From a virus, in IMG/VR virus record IMGVR_UViG_3300008450_007695, positions 1 to 43,797 of that record: 43,797 nucleotides of DNA; one strand, written 5' to 3'. Made by a program: the position numbers and the translations under genes. The notes beneath the pieces are model-generated. The model saw nothing but the letters and a program-made list of their open reading frames with translations. It did no database searches and was not told where the DNA came from. Below are positions 15,424 to 23,300 of this stretch, piece after piece. Position 1 is the stretch's first letter. Each line of letters starts with the position of its first letter.

Positions 15424-15537
15424 ATGAACTGGAGACAAAGAGAAAAAGAGAAATACTCTTATTATGTTACTGGTGTAACATTATCAGTAATCTTAATTGG
15501 GCTAATTAGTCTTATTATTAATAACTTATTTTTTTAA
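15424..15537 (+). CDS. Very small single-span membrane peptide
   Basis: A 37-residue reading frame beginning MNWRQREKEK, then one hydrophobic helix (about 16-33, TGVTLSVILIGLISLII) and a short FF-ending tail. The positively charged start predicts N-in topology. It is the first gene after the three-hairpin gap, 13 nt before the next gene. Function unknown. Confidence 0.5.
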   Translation: MNWRQREKEKYSYYVTGVTLSVILIGLISLIINNLFF

Positions 15538-15550
15538 ACAAAAAACAATA

Positions 15551-15748
15551 ATGGAAAAAACATTAGCAGAAACAATAAAAATTAACACAGCACAACCTAC
15601 ATGGAAGATCGTGTTTAAATCTGATGGAAAAGAAAGTTTAATTGATTTTCCTAATGAAGATTGGCATATTATAGCTAAAGTACTACATGAAATTCTTCTA
15701 TCACATGGTGTTAAAAGTGTATTAACTGTACAAAATAAAATAGAATGA
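15551..15748 (+). CDS. Small protein, unknown function
   Basis: A 65-residue protein with a beta strand (TWKIVFKSDGKESLIDFP) and a final amphipathic helix. No family is recognised. Its stop overlaps the next start (ATGA), so it is co-translated with the membrane protein that follows. Confidence 0.55.
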   Translation: MEKTLAETIKINTAQPTWKIVFKSDGKESLIDFPNEDWHIIAKVLHEILLSHGVKSVLTVQNKIE

Positions 15749-15996
15749 TACTATCAATAACAGCGCTTATAGCAAGTATACTAGCATTAGTTTATCAGGT
15801 ATATACTAATCGTGAAGAAAACAAACGATGGGATGAATATTTTGAAAATCAGAAAAAACAAAGACAAAAGGAAGCCCCTATAAAGATGATGTCAGATGAT
15901 GCTGAAGACAACCTATATCAAGAAGGTGAAATGATAATTGAACATAAAGGAGATAGGGAAACATATATAACTTTTAAACAAAATGATAAAGAATAA
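15745..15996 (+). CDS. Small membrane-anchored protein with charged tail
   Basis: An 83-residue protein. Residues 1-20 are a hydrophobic helix (ILSITALIASILALVYQVY), followed by a highly charged stretch (NREENKRWDEYFENQKKQRQKE) that is probably helical, then an acidic region. The anchor-plus-charged-helix form resembles phage accessory or spanin-like proteins, but there is no lipobox, so no such role is claimed. It overlaps the previous gene by 4 nt. Confidence 0.55.
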   Translation: MILSITALIASILALVYQVYTNREENKRWDEYFENQKKQRQKEAPIKMMSDDAEDNLYQEGEMIIEHKGDRETYITFKQNDKE

Positions 15997-16035
15997 GGGG
16001 TAATTTTTACCACATAACTAAACACGAAATGTAAC

Positions 16036-16053
16036 CTAAACAACAAGAACAAT
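16036..16053 (+). repeat. 18-nt leader repeat, copy 2
   Basis: An exact second copy of the 18-nt A-rich sequence at 684-701. Here it runs directly into the ATG at 16052. A small hairpin GGTAA TTT TTACC precedes it at 15999-16011. The two loci are 15 kb apart, and both copies lie in the leader of a small gene. Confidence 0.6.
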
Positions 16054-16441
16054 GAAGCAATTAGTTTATAATTCTGTTACATGCCTTGAGTGTAATGAAA
16101 CAATAGTAAGTTATCATAGACATGATTATGTAACATGTTCTTGTCCAAATGAAGCAATGGTTGATGGAGGTACAGCTTATCTTAGATATGGTGCAAAAAA
16201 CATGAGCAAAATCAAAATCTTTGCAGTATACACAGATGATGATTTTGAACTTGTTAGAAAGTATGCTACTAGAGGCAGTAGAGGTAAAGATGGAAAAGAT
16301 CCATTATCTTGGATTGCAATATGCGATATGGATGATGATCACTTAGAAGCTGTACTTGATTATGGTGGTGCAGATTGGCACCTTGATTTGATTCGCAAAG
16401 AGATTAAATATAGAGAGCATGAACGAAGTAGTAAAGTTTAA
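16052..16441 (+). CDS. Small zinc-binding-type protein, unknown function
   Basis: A 129-residue protein. The N-terminus has a likely zinc site: C11-x2-C14 and C29-x-C31, with histidines at 22 and 24 between them, followed by a VDGGTAYLRYG turn. This N-terminal part resembles a small zinc-ribbon family widespread in phages and bacteria whose role is unknown to me. The C-terminal part is acidic and helical (DMDDDHLEAVLDYGG). Its end overlaps the next gene by 23 nt in another frame. Translation probably uses the A-rich 18-nt leader repeat just upstream. Confidence 0.65.
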   Translation: MKQLVYNSVTCLECNETIVSYHRHDYVTCSCPNEAMVDGGTAYLRYGAKNMSKIKIFAVYTDDDFELVRKYATRGSRGKDGKDPLSWIAICDMDDDHLEAVLDYGGADWHLDLIRKEIKYREHERSSKV

Positions 16442-16781
16442 AGAGAGACTCAAAAAGATTGGCTATGAGATTGAATTAGAGGGTAACGCCCCTTGGATAT
16501 ACCTCAAGTCAGTTAATGGAAACAAGGTAAAAAAAGTGGATTGGATAAACGCAAACCACGGGTATACTTTTGCTTGGTTTCCTAAAACAAATGATGATGA
16601 CTTTACACTTAATTGGATCGACATGAAGTTAACTTTTAAGTTAATCAGGAAGTACGGTAAGCCAATACACAAATACAACAATGGTAATGGCGCAACGCTA
16701 TGCCATGACTGCGGAGTAATTATATCTGAGGGATTAACTAAAGATATGAAGTGTGAAAAATGTCTAATATTTTATCCATAA
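16419..16781 (+). CDS. Small protein with C-terminal zinc ribbon
   Basis: A 120-residue protein. The first 80 residues form a small alpha/beta domain (FAWFPKTNDDDFTLNWID). The C-terminus holds a clear zinc ribbon, C95-x2-C98 and C112-x2-C115, with a 13-residue spacer. The start used overlaps the upstream gene by 23 nt; no later ATG preserves the N-terminal strand. Function unknown; nucleic-acid or protein binding is the usual role of such ribbons. Confidence 0.6.
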   Translation: MNEVVKFKERLKKIGYEIELEGNAPWIYLKSVNGNKVKKVDWINANHGYTFAWFPKTNDDDFTLNWIDMKLTFKLIRKYGKPIHKYNNGNGATLCHDCGVIISEGLTKDMKCEKCLIFYP

Positions 16782-16826
16782 TCGGGTGAAAACCAATTAA
16801 GTATGGTGAAAAACACATAATTTAAT

Positions 16827-17036
16827 ATGAATCAGAAGAAATTTGAAAAGCTATACGAACCTAAGCAAAAAAAGATATTACTTCTAATACCTTTCTTACA
16901 AGAAAAGCCAAGACCTTTAATGTCAATTGCCAACTTGTTAAGCGTTCATCCTAAGTGGGCATCCTCTTACATTAGGGACTTACGTAAATTAGAAGTAGAA
17001 GTAAAGAAAGACGAATATAAAAAATACTACATATGA
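16827..17036 (+). CDS. Small winged-helix-like DNA-binding protein
   Basis: A 69-residue basic protein with a helix-turn-helix look: helix KKILLLIPFLQ, a turn, helix MSIANLLSV, turn HPKW, recognition-type helix ASSYIRDLRKL, then a short wing VEVKKDEYKKYYI. This is the usual form of a tiny winged-helix regulator. It is the only clear regulator candidate in the window and might act on the inverted repeats near the promoters. Two imperfect copies of GGTGAAAA precede it (16785-16792 and 16805-16812). It overlaps the next gene by 4 nt. Confidence 0.6.
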   Translation: MNQKKFEKLYEPKQKKILLLIPFLQEKPRPLMSIANLLSVHPKWASSYIRDLRKLEVEVKKDEYKKYYI

Positions 17037-17266
17037 AAGCAACACTACACTTTGAACACGAGGAGCAAGATGAATTGATGGATGCCATCAATGGTTTTAA
17101 ATGGAGACTTATAGTTTGGGAGCTTGACCAAGACCTACGAGGTATAGTCAAGCACGGATACATCGGCAACCGAGAGGCTACTGACGCAGAGATTGCAATG
17201 GCTGACTACTGCCGAACAAAACTTAGACGATTAGTTAGTGATGATGGATTAAATTTAGAAGCATGA
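17033..17266 (+). CDS. Small acidic phage protein, unknown function
   Basis: A 77-residue protein with a beta start (ATLHFEH) followed by helices (ELMDAINGFKWRLIVWELDQDLRG). The 'W-x-L-x-V/I-W-E-L-D' stretch resembles short phage proteins I have seen near nucleotide-metabolism genes, with no known role. It is coupled to both neighbours by 4-nt overlaps. Confidence 0.6.
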   Translation: MKATLHFEHEEQDELMDAINGFKWRLIVWELDQDLRGIVKHGYIGNREATDAEIAMADYCRTKLRRLVSDDGLNLEA

Positions 17267-17370
17267 AAAATAAAAACAGAGATATTCAAGAACTAAGTGC
17301 TTATGGTACTATGATAATAGTAAGTATACTGGCTATTATTTTAATTTTTGCATTTATTTTTAGATTCTAA
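17263..17370 (+). CDS. Very small single-span membrane peptide
   Basis: A 35-residue reading frame starting MKNKNRDIQE, with a hydrophobic helix at about 15-33 (TMIIVSILAIILIFAFIF). Its ATG overlaps the upstream stop (ATGA) and its stop shares a base with the next ATG (TAATG), so its place in the operon is exact. It resembles in form the peptides at 585 and 15424. Confidence 0.5.
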   Translation: MKNKNRDIQELSAYGTMIIVSILAIILIFAFIFRF

Positions 17371-18056
17371 TGCAACGAAATAAAGCTTATTGGGTAGATA
17401 AATTAGGTGAAGATTGGACAATAGCCCTAAAAGATATCTTAAAAAGTCCGTACATGGAAAGACTTTTAAACTTTTTGGCAATGGAAGCAGCTTTTAAGAG
17501 CATATATCCTAGCAGCAAAGATGTTTTTAAGCATTTTAAAGAAGTTAGTCTTGCAGATGTGAGATTAATAATCAGTTACACGGAACCAGGAATAGATTCA
17601 AGTATCTTTCCTATGGACCGCAGTGATGAGTATATAGACTCTTATCATCATGCTAATTACATGAAAATTTCTGAATGTATAAGTCGTGAGTACCCAGACA
17701 ACGGTGTGTTTACTTTTGATCATTTTCCCGAAGAGTGGATAAGCCAGGGAGTATTATTGCTTCCAAGGGCTTTTACTGTTCCTACACAACAAGCTGGTGC
17801 ACATCTGGTGCAGTGGCGTAGATTTTACGAGGCAGTTTTACAAGCAGTAGTTAGGGAAAAGCCAGGAGTAATCTGGTTTTTGTGGGGAGATGAAGCTAAG
17901 AAATATTCCAATAGTCTACCTAATCAACATGTCTACAGCTGGGAGTGTCCTAGCAAAGCTGTTAAAGAAAACAGAGATTGGCATTGTCCAAATTTTAAAC
18001 AAGCAAATAAACTTATAAGTAAATTAAATGGAGATAATTTTCAAATTACCTGGTAG
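17370..18056 (+). CDS. Uracil-DNA glycosylase homologue with changed catalytic residues
   Basis: A 228-residue protein with the family 1 UDG framework: SPYMERLLNFLAMEAAFKSIYPSSKDVFKHFKEVSLADVRLII, WISQGVLLLPRAFTV with a following H, WRRFYEAVLQAV, and IWFLWGDEAK. In E. coli Ung the water-activating loop is GQDPYH; here it is Y70-T-E72-P73-G, so the catalytic Asp is Glu. The HPSPLS loop is E192-C193-P194-S195-K, so the catalytic His is lost. It may be a uracil-binding protein, a glycosylase of other specificity, or inactive. UDG-family genes are reported in crAss-like phages. Overlaps the next gene by 29 nt. Confidence 0.78.
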   Translation: MQRNKAYWVDKLGEDWTIALKDILKSPYMERLLNFLAMEAAFKSIYPSSKDVFKHFKEVSLADVRLIISYTEPGIDSSIFPMDRSDEYIDSYHHANYMKISECISREYPDNGVFTFDHFPEEWISQGVLLLPRAFTVPTQQAGAHLVQWRRFYEAVLQAVVREKPGVIWFLWGDEAKKYSNSLPNQHVYSWECPSKAVKENRDWHCPNFKQANKLISKLNGDNFQITW

Positions 18057-18423
18057 GTTTAATAGTCCTAGATGTAAATCAGAGTTTACTCAAGATGATT
18101 TAGATGGTATTTATGACGATTTTATCGCAGGTATGATTCAAGTAGATTTATATCAAAAGCATGCTATTAATAGATCAATTTTAGAATATTTAGTAACTAA
18201 TTATTATATTAAAGGTTCTAGTGCATTTGCAGCAGCTTATACTAAATTTACTATAGGAATTTTAGGACATAAAGATTCTGCCTATTTTACAGAAAAAGAA
18301 ATGTTAAATCCCAAAGAATATACTTGGGAAAGTTTATCAAAAAAAGAAAGATTATTTTATGAAAAATACACAAGAAAACTCGAAAGAGAGCGATACTACA
18401 CTAGATATCGTAGCAATGGTTAA
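18028..18423 (+). CDS. Protein of unknown function
   Basis: A 131-residue protein starting inside the end of the UDG-like gene (29 nt overlap). It is mainly helical, with a central segment SILEYLVTNYYIKGSSAFAAAYTKFTIGIL and a basic C-terminus (KLERERYYTRYR). No family is recognised. The last 65 nt overlap the pyrophosphohydrolase gene if that gene uses its first ATG. Confidence 0.55.
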   Translation: MEIIFKLPGRFNSPRCKSEFTQDDLDGIYDDFIAGMIQVDLYQKHAINRSILEYLVTNYYIKGSSAFAAAYTKFTIGILGHKDSAYFTEKEMLNPKEYTWESLSKKERLFYEKYTRKLERERYYTRYRSNG

Positions 18424-18835
18424 AGATTGGAGTTCTGTATTTGGTGCGCCAATAAAAGAAACAGAAGGATTTCCTGATGTAGATCGAATGAGATTAGCAA
18501 TGGATCTTATTGATGAAGAGTTTATGGAGACTGTACAAGCTATTGATCATAAAAACTTTGTAGAAGTTAAAGACGGCTTAGGTGATTTATTGTGGGTAGT
18601 AGTACGTGCTATGATGGAATTCGGAGTAGATCCAGAAACTACTATTAGAGAAATTTATCGATCTAATATGTCAAAAGCAGATTATACTGAAAAAGATGCA
18701 TTAAAGACAAGAGATAAATATAAAGAACAAGGTATTGATACTTACATGCGCATTCGCAAAGATATTTATATAACTTATAATGCAGAAACTGGTAAAATAC
18801 TAAAAAGTCATAACTTTATAGCACCAAAGCTTTAA
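18359..18835 (+). CDS. MazG/PRA-PH-like NTP pyrophosphohydrolase
   Basis: A 158-residue all-alpha pyrophosphohydrolase. Metal-binding residues follow the family pattern: E53-E54-x2-E57 in DLIDEEFMETVQAI, then D72-x3-D76 in VKDGLGDLLWVVV, and a late SNMSKAD. Such enzymes hydrolyse non-canonical or regulatory nucleoside triphosphates to monophosphates. In phages they are thought to clean the dNTP pool or lower alarmone levels. The first ATG overlaps the upstream gene by 65 nt. An ATG at 18416 (Met20) would leave an 8-nt overlap and still keep the whole domain, so either start is possible. The last 30 residues are an extension with no clear role. Confidence 0.85.
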   Translation: MKNTQENSKESDTTLDIVAMVKDWSSVFGAPIKETEGFPDVDRMRLAMDLIDEEFMETVQAIDHKNFVEVKDGLGDLLWVVVRAMMEFGVDPETTIREIYRSNMSKADYTEKDALKTRDKYKEQGIDTYMRIRKDIYITYNAETGKILKSHNFIAPKL

Positions 18836-18837
18836 TA

Positions 18838-19005
18838 ATGTATAAAATAATACCCATTAAACGATATTACTATACTAAATTTGCAATAGCAAAGAAAGTA
18901 AAATTTCGTGTATGGGTATTTATACTAAACCATGAAGATATGGTTTTTACATTAAGTACTGTCAAAGCAGCAGAAGTCTACATTAATCAAGTTAGTAAAT
19001 TATAA
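18838..19005 (+). CDS. Small basic protein, possible paralogue of the 722-916 product
   Basis: A 55-residue protein starting 2 nt after the previous stop and ending 4 nt before the next ATG. It is basic, with a FAIAKKVKF strand, a VWVFIL strand and a final helix (STVKAAEVYINQVSK). The pattern follows that of the protein at 722-916. Function unknown. Confidence 0.5.
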   Translation: MYKIIPIKRYYYTKFAIAKKVKFRVWVFILNHEDMVFTLSTVKAAEVYINQVSKL

Positions 19006-19009
19006 TTTT

Positions 19010-19318
19010 ATGAAGATCGGACAACAAGTTATTTGTATAGACGATAGTATTAAAACTGGAGAACTTTTTAATGTAGGACAGCATTACCAAAATTGGATTA
19101 AAAAAGGAGTAAAATACACTATAAGAGCTATATTAGATAATCAAGATATTGTAACAGGTATATTATTAGAAGAAGTTGTAAATACTCCTATTTATATTAA
19201 GTTAATTGATAAAACACAGGAACCTGCATTTAGACTTGATAGGTTTCGAGAATTACAAGAACCTGATAAATTAGAAGTATTATGTATAGAAGAAGAATTA
19301 TTACGTCTAGAGTTATGA
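19010..19318 (+). CDS. Small beta-rich phage protein, unknown function
   Basis: A 102-residue protein beginning MKIGQQVICIDDS, then KKGVKYTIRAIL, GILLEEVVN and FRLDRFREL. This order matches a small family of SH3-like proteins common in phages of many hosts (start 'G..V.CID', centre 'G..YTVR.I', end 'F...RF..L'). No role is established. It is coupled to the next gene by ATGA. Confidence 0.6.
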   Translation: MKIGQQVICIDDSIKTGELFNVGQHYQNWIKKGVKYTIRAILDNQDIVTGILLEEVVNTPIYIKLIDKTQEPAFRLDRFRELQEPDKLEVLCIEEELLRLEL

Positions 19319-19602
19319 CGCAACAAGATTTTATTTATCAAGCTGCAAGATTTTTTTTGCATGATGAATTTTATGATATACCAACACAATTAGAAATTTT
19401 AATTAACAGTGATCGTGTATATGATATTCCTTATATAGAATATGCAGAAGTATATAGAACTATGCATAAAGCTGATTTGCTAACAGAGATAGGACACTTA
19501 GCAGGATTGTTAAAAGTTGCTTATACAGAAGGGCAAAAAAATAGAAAATATGAAAGAACAAGAATTTCAAGAAGTACTTCAACAGAGGTTGAAGAAGATT
19601 GA
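19315..19602 (+). CDS. Small helical protein, unknown function
   Basis: A 95-residue acidic-then-basic protein. The start at 19315 is chosen because it forms an ATGA overlap with the upstream gene. An ATG at 19282 would add 11 arginine-rich residues read from inside that gene. Content is helical with many tyrosines (YDIPYIEYAEVYRT). No family recognised. Its end overlaps the following gene by about 50 nt. Confidence 0.55.
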   Translation: MTQQDFIYQAARFFLHDEFYDIPTQLEILINSDRVYDIPYIEYAEVYRTMHKADLLTEIGHLAGLLKVAYTEGQKNRKYERTRISRSTSTEVEED

Positions 19603-19882
19603 GGAAACTCTCGGCAATAAAGCCAAAGAATATGCTGCAGAAGGAGATAAATTACATAATTTTAATGTAGGCGCTAGAATTACTGGTCAAATACGAGAAA
19701 AAGTACTTTGGGGTTTTGCCCTTAAACACTACATATCTTTTATGGATATCCTTGACAACATGGAATTAGGTAAACTTCCTAGTGAAGCGATGGTAGATGA
19801 AAAAATTGGAGATTTAATAAACTATCTAGTCCTTGTTGAAGCTAGTATTAAAGACAAACTAAATGGAGAACTTCCCTACTGA
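19550..19882 (+). CDS. Nmad1/DUF1599-like nucleotide-modification-associated protein
   Basis: A 110-residue helical protein from the ATG at 19550; the upstream in-frame ATG at 19517 adds 11 residues of less typical sequence. The features LGNKAKEYAAEGDKLHNF, then KVLWGFALKHYISFMDI, and EKIGDLINYLVLVEASI fit the family called nucleotide modification associated domain 1 (DUF1599-like), related in fold to MazG-type helices. The conserved acids and histidines are kept. It may act on modified nucleotides together with the MazG-like protein at 18359. Assignment is by pattern, not search. Confidence 0.65.
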   Translation: MKEQEFQEVLQQRLKKIEETLGNKAKEYAAEGDKLHNFNVGARITGQIREKVLWGFALKHYISFMDILDNMELGKLPSEAMVDEKIGDLINYLVLVEASIKDKLNGELPY

Positions 19883-20243
19883 TGACGCTATAAAGTACAT
19901 TACAATGCTTACTGCTTTTCAAGTAGTATTAAATTGTCAATTAGATTTAGAAGGAAGTGTGTATTTATCTGGTAAGTCTAAACAGAAAGTGCGTGAAGCT
20001 ATTAACATGTTAAATCTTGAACACTCAAAAAATCATAGAGCTATTTGGAATATAGACTCACAAAAAGCAGCGAGTTTAATGTTAGGTTTAGAAATATTAG
20101 CTAAAGAAATTTCTGAAAGTAATGGAGTTATTTTATCTGTAATAACAGAATTAAAAAGAGCCAAATTTGATTTAAGTAGAATTAAAGTAGTAGAAGTAAG
20201 TGATGAAGAACTGGAAGAATTGGAAAATCGTAAAGCTGATTAA
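19863..20243 (+). CDS. Helical protein of unknown function
   Basis: A 126-residue, mostly helical protein overlapping its upstream neighbour by 20 nt. Segments such as SGKSKQKVREAINMLNLEH look like an RNA- or protein-binding helix pair. The C-terminus is acidic (EVSDEELEELENRK). No family recognised. The next small gene begins inside its 3' end. Confidence 0.55.
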   Translation: MENFPTDDAIKYITMLTAFQVVLNCQLDLEGSVYLSGKSKQKVREAINMLNLEHSKNHRAIWNIDSQKAASLMLGLEILAKEISESNGVILSVITELKRAKFDLSRIKVVEVSDEELEELENRKAD

Positions 20244-20349
20244 AATATTAACTTGTCAGCATAAATTGTGGGGAGTAAAAGTAGGAGAAGATTATTTAAA
20301 TTATACATGTTTACATTGTGGCATAACAAAACAAAAAAAGCGGACTTAG
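20203..20349 (+). CDS. 48-residue zinc-ribbon-like protein
   Basis: A short frame inside and beyond the previous gene's 3' end (41 nt overlap). It encodes a lysine-rich start (MKNWKNWK) and a likely zinc site C18-x-H20 ... C36-x2-C39 (CLHCG), followed by a basic tail. Such tiny ribbons are common in phage genomes. The stop lies in the loop of the bidirectional terminator, which suggests it is the true last gene of the plus-strand operon. Confidence 0.6.
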   Translation: MKNWKNWKIVKLIKILTCQHKLWGVKVGEDYLNYTCLHCGITKQKKRT

Positions 20350-20361
20350 TGCCGCTTTTTT
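20334..20361. terminator. Bidirectional terminator between convergent operons
   Basis: AAAAAAGCGG (20334-20343) pairs with CCGCTTTTTT (20352-20361) over an 8-nt loop. A-run and T-run flanks make it work on both strands. It lies between the last plus-strand gene (ending 20349) and the end of the minus-strand block (20396). Confidence 0.9.
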
Positions 20362-20395
20362 ATTTATAAACAGTACATTCTAAAAAATTTGCCGT

Positions 20396-23300
20396 CTACT
20401 TGTCAAAAATTGTACTACCTGAACGATAAATTCTAATAGCTTGTGCAGGTCCAGGAATTAATTCTCCTGCATGCACTGCCCATTTAGAATCTCCTTTAAA
20501 AGGACCTGAACGAAATTCGTCATTTTCTTTATCATCATCAAAATTCTTTTTAATGTCTGATACTAATTCATAAGAATCTTGTACTAAACTAGCCATAGGA
20601 ATAGCTGTTTTAGTTAATTTTTCAAATTCTAATGGGTTAGTGTAAAAACCTATATCTGTACGTAAACGAATAGTTTGGTTTAATAAAAAGTTAGTCATCA
20701 TTTGATCTTCGTCGTCATCGTCAATAGCAGCTTTTAACAATAATGCTACTCCCATAAGGCCTAACATAATATGAAGTTCCATCATATTTTTTCGCATATT
20801 AGCAGCATCAACTTCTCCAAACTTAGTATCATACCCAGGTTTCATAAACATTAGTTTTCTTGCTAATTGTTTGAGAGAGTATAATGTATCTTCAACTGCA
20901 GAATATTGGGTTTGCATGCCTCCTATTTTTCCAGCAATAATACCTATACCTGCACCAATAGCAGTACCGATTCCTGGTAGCATCATGGTACCAATGCCTA
21001 TACCTGCAGTAGTAAGTTGGCCTAATGTATAACTACGATATCTACCTTTGCGAATGTATGGAGTATCCATACCATAGCTTAACATATCGTCTACTTTTTC
21101 GCCTTCAAATCTGTTGGCAAATCCTTCAAACATCCATGTTCTAAATTGGCTTAACGCACGTCCTGCCGCAGTTGATTTGACTTTTAGTTGATTATTATAA
21201 TCACCGTGAGTCATTTCACTAATGCGCTTAATTTTTTGAATTACTTTAGGAATATCAGCATCTGTAGTATAGCCGTCTTTTAACTTTGCATTTTGACCCA
21301 TAGCTTCCCAAAGACTGACTTCATTGCCTTCAGGATCTTTAGCTTTCATGTCCATTAATACAGCAATCATAATTGGTGCTTGGTTCAAGTATTCAGAACG
21401 TTGTTGAATAGTATAAGGGCCGAAGCGTTTAAGTTTAGAAAGGCTAGACTTTTGTGAATTATCGTAAAGTTCGTTAGCTGAAGTTTGTAGAATATCCCAA
21501 TCATCCATTAAACTTCTAATCTTAGTAGCAGCTCCATTAGGATCATTAAATAAGATATCAGCAGACATATTTCTTCCAATAGAATTTAAAGTAAGCATGT
21601 ATGCTTTACGAAGATTAGCACTATTAATTAATCGACCATCTGCACCTTCTATTAAGTTAGATATTAAGCCAAAACCGATGTTAGAAAAACCACTTGTTAA
21701 GTTCCATCCTAATCCTTTTAAAGTGCTAAATTTTAAAGCAGTATCTACAACACCACTAGCAGTGCGGTAGCCTCCTAATGCATCAATCTGTGCTTGTAAG
21801 AAAGTTTTTTCGTCTTCATCTTCTTCTTCAGCGAGTAGTTTTTCTAACTCTTTTTTACGAAGTTCTTCTTCTTTAGTGTAAAGCTTAGTTTTAGTAACAC
21901 CTTCTACTTTACGAGTACCAGTGCCATAAAAAGTTTTAAGAAAGAAATCTAAACTATCGTTTAGATTTTTAAGGCCTTCTTTTGTTACAGGAACTTGTTT
22001 CCCATTAATAGTTTTAGTCTGTACTTGTCCCGCACGGTTGGTTTGTAATTCTTTACGTTCTCTAAATGCCTGTTCTACTAGTTTAATCTGGGGCTCAATA
22101 TTAGTTTTATGTTTATATGCTAAAATATTAAGAGCATACGCTTTAAGCACTTTACTAATATCCCAAGATTTATCCTTAGAGAGCATATCTCTAGCTTCTT
22201 CTTTAAATTTTTTACGATCTTCAGCTGTTGGGGGATTACCAGTTTGTTGTCTAAATGCAATACTTTTCTCACGTACTAGCTCATTAACTCTAGAATCAGT
22301 ATCTTGAATATACTGTATCTGCACACTTTGTTCGATATCACCTGTAAGTGGGTCGATATCAGAAGTAATGCTAGTAGCAAAGTCAGTAGTAGTCTGTAGT
22401 TGTTTGAACTTATCCCATAAAGGAGTTATTCCTACCATCATCCCTTTTTCAGAAAATAGGTCTAATAGAGTTTTTTCTAGCGTAGGAAGTACTCCCACCC
22501 CCATAATACGTTTTTTCTGTGGAGGGAGTAAGTAATTTAAGCTTTTAAGAGTATCTCTAATATAATTATGATAAGCTAGTAAATCTTCATCTGCTTCAAT
22601 CTTATCAAAGTTTTTATCGTACCATCCTGTTTCTTTGCCGTCAGCAAATCTTCTAGGTACTTGAATAATATATTCTCTAAGACCGTGTACAGCGTAGTAA
22701 CTATTATCTGGTTTAATACGTAAAGAAGGATCTTCTTGCATATCCATCATTGCGTAAGGAGAATTTTCTCTTAACCATTCTTTAAACTTAACATCTTTCT
22801 CATCTTGAGACCAATTAGCATTATTTTGAATACTGTCATAAACTACAGTACGTTCTTGTTGGAACTTTTCAATTTTATTTTTAGCACGATCGATAAATAA
22901 ATTATATCCTTTTTCGCCAAGTTGCTTTTTTAAATCAGCAATATGAGCCGCTTTTTGCTCTTCTGTGAAAGTCTTATAATTATACACAAACTCTTCAGGA
23001 ACTAGTGTATCTTCAGGTAAACTATCTGGAAACAAAATACGAGGATCAAACATAATAGTGTTTGCTCTGTTCCAGTCAAAGAAATTTTTAATTAAAGCTG
23101 AATCTTTTTTAGTTTTTCCTGTATTTTTATCTCGACGATTAAATGCTTGATCAATTAACTCATTACGTTTTTTATAAAACTCATCAGAAAATCTATCTAC
23201 TAAACGACCTGTTTCTAAACCTCCTGCAGTGCGCTGTTTTAAGATATCATAGCTATTACCTGACTTTTTAAGAAACTTAGTAGTTAGCTCATCTAGTTTT

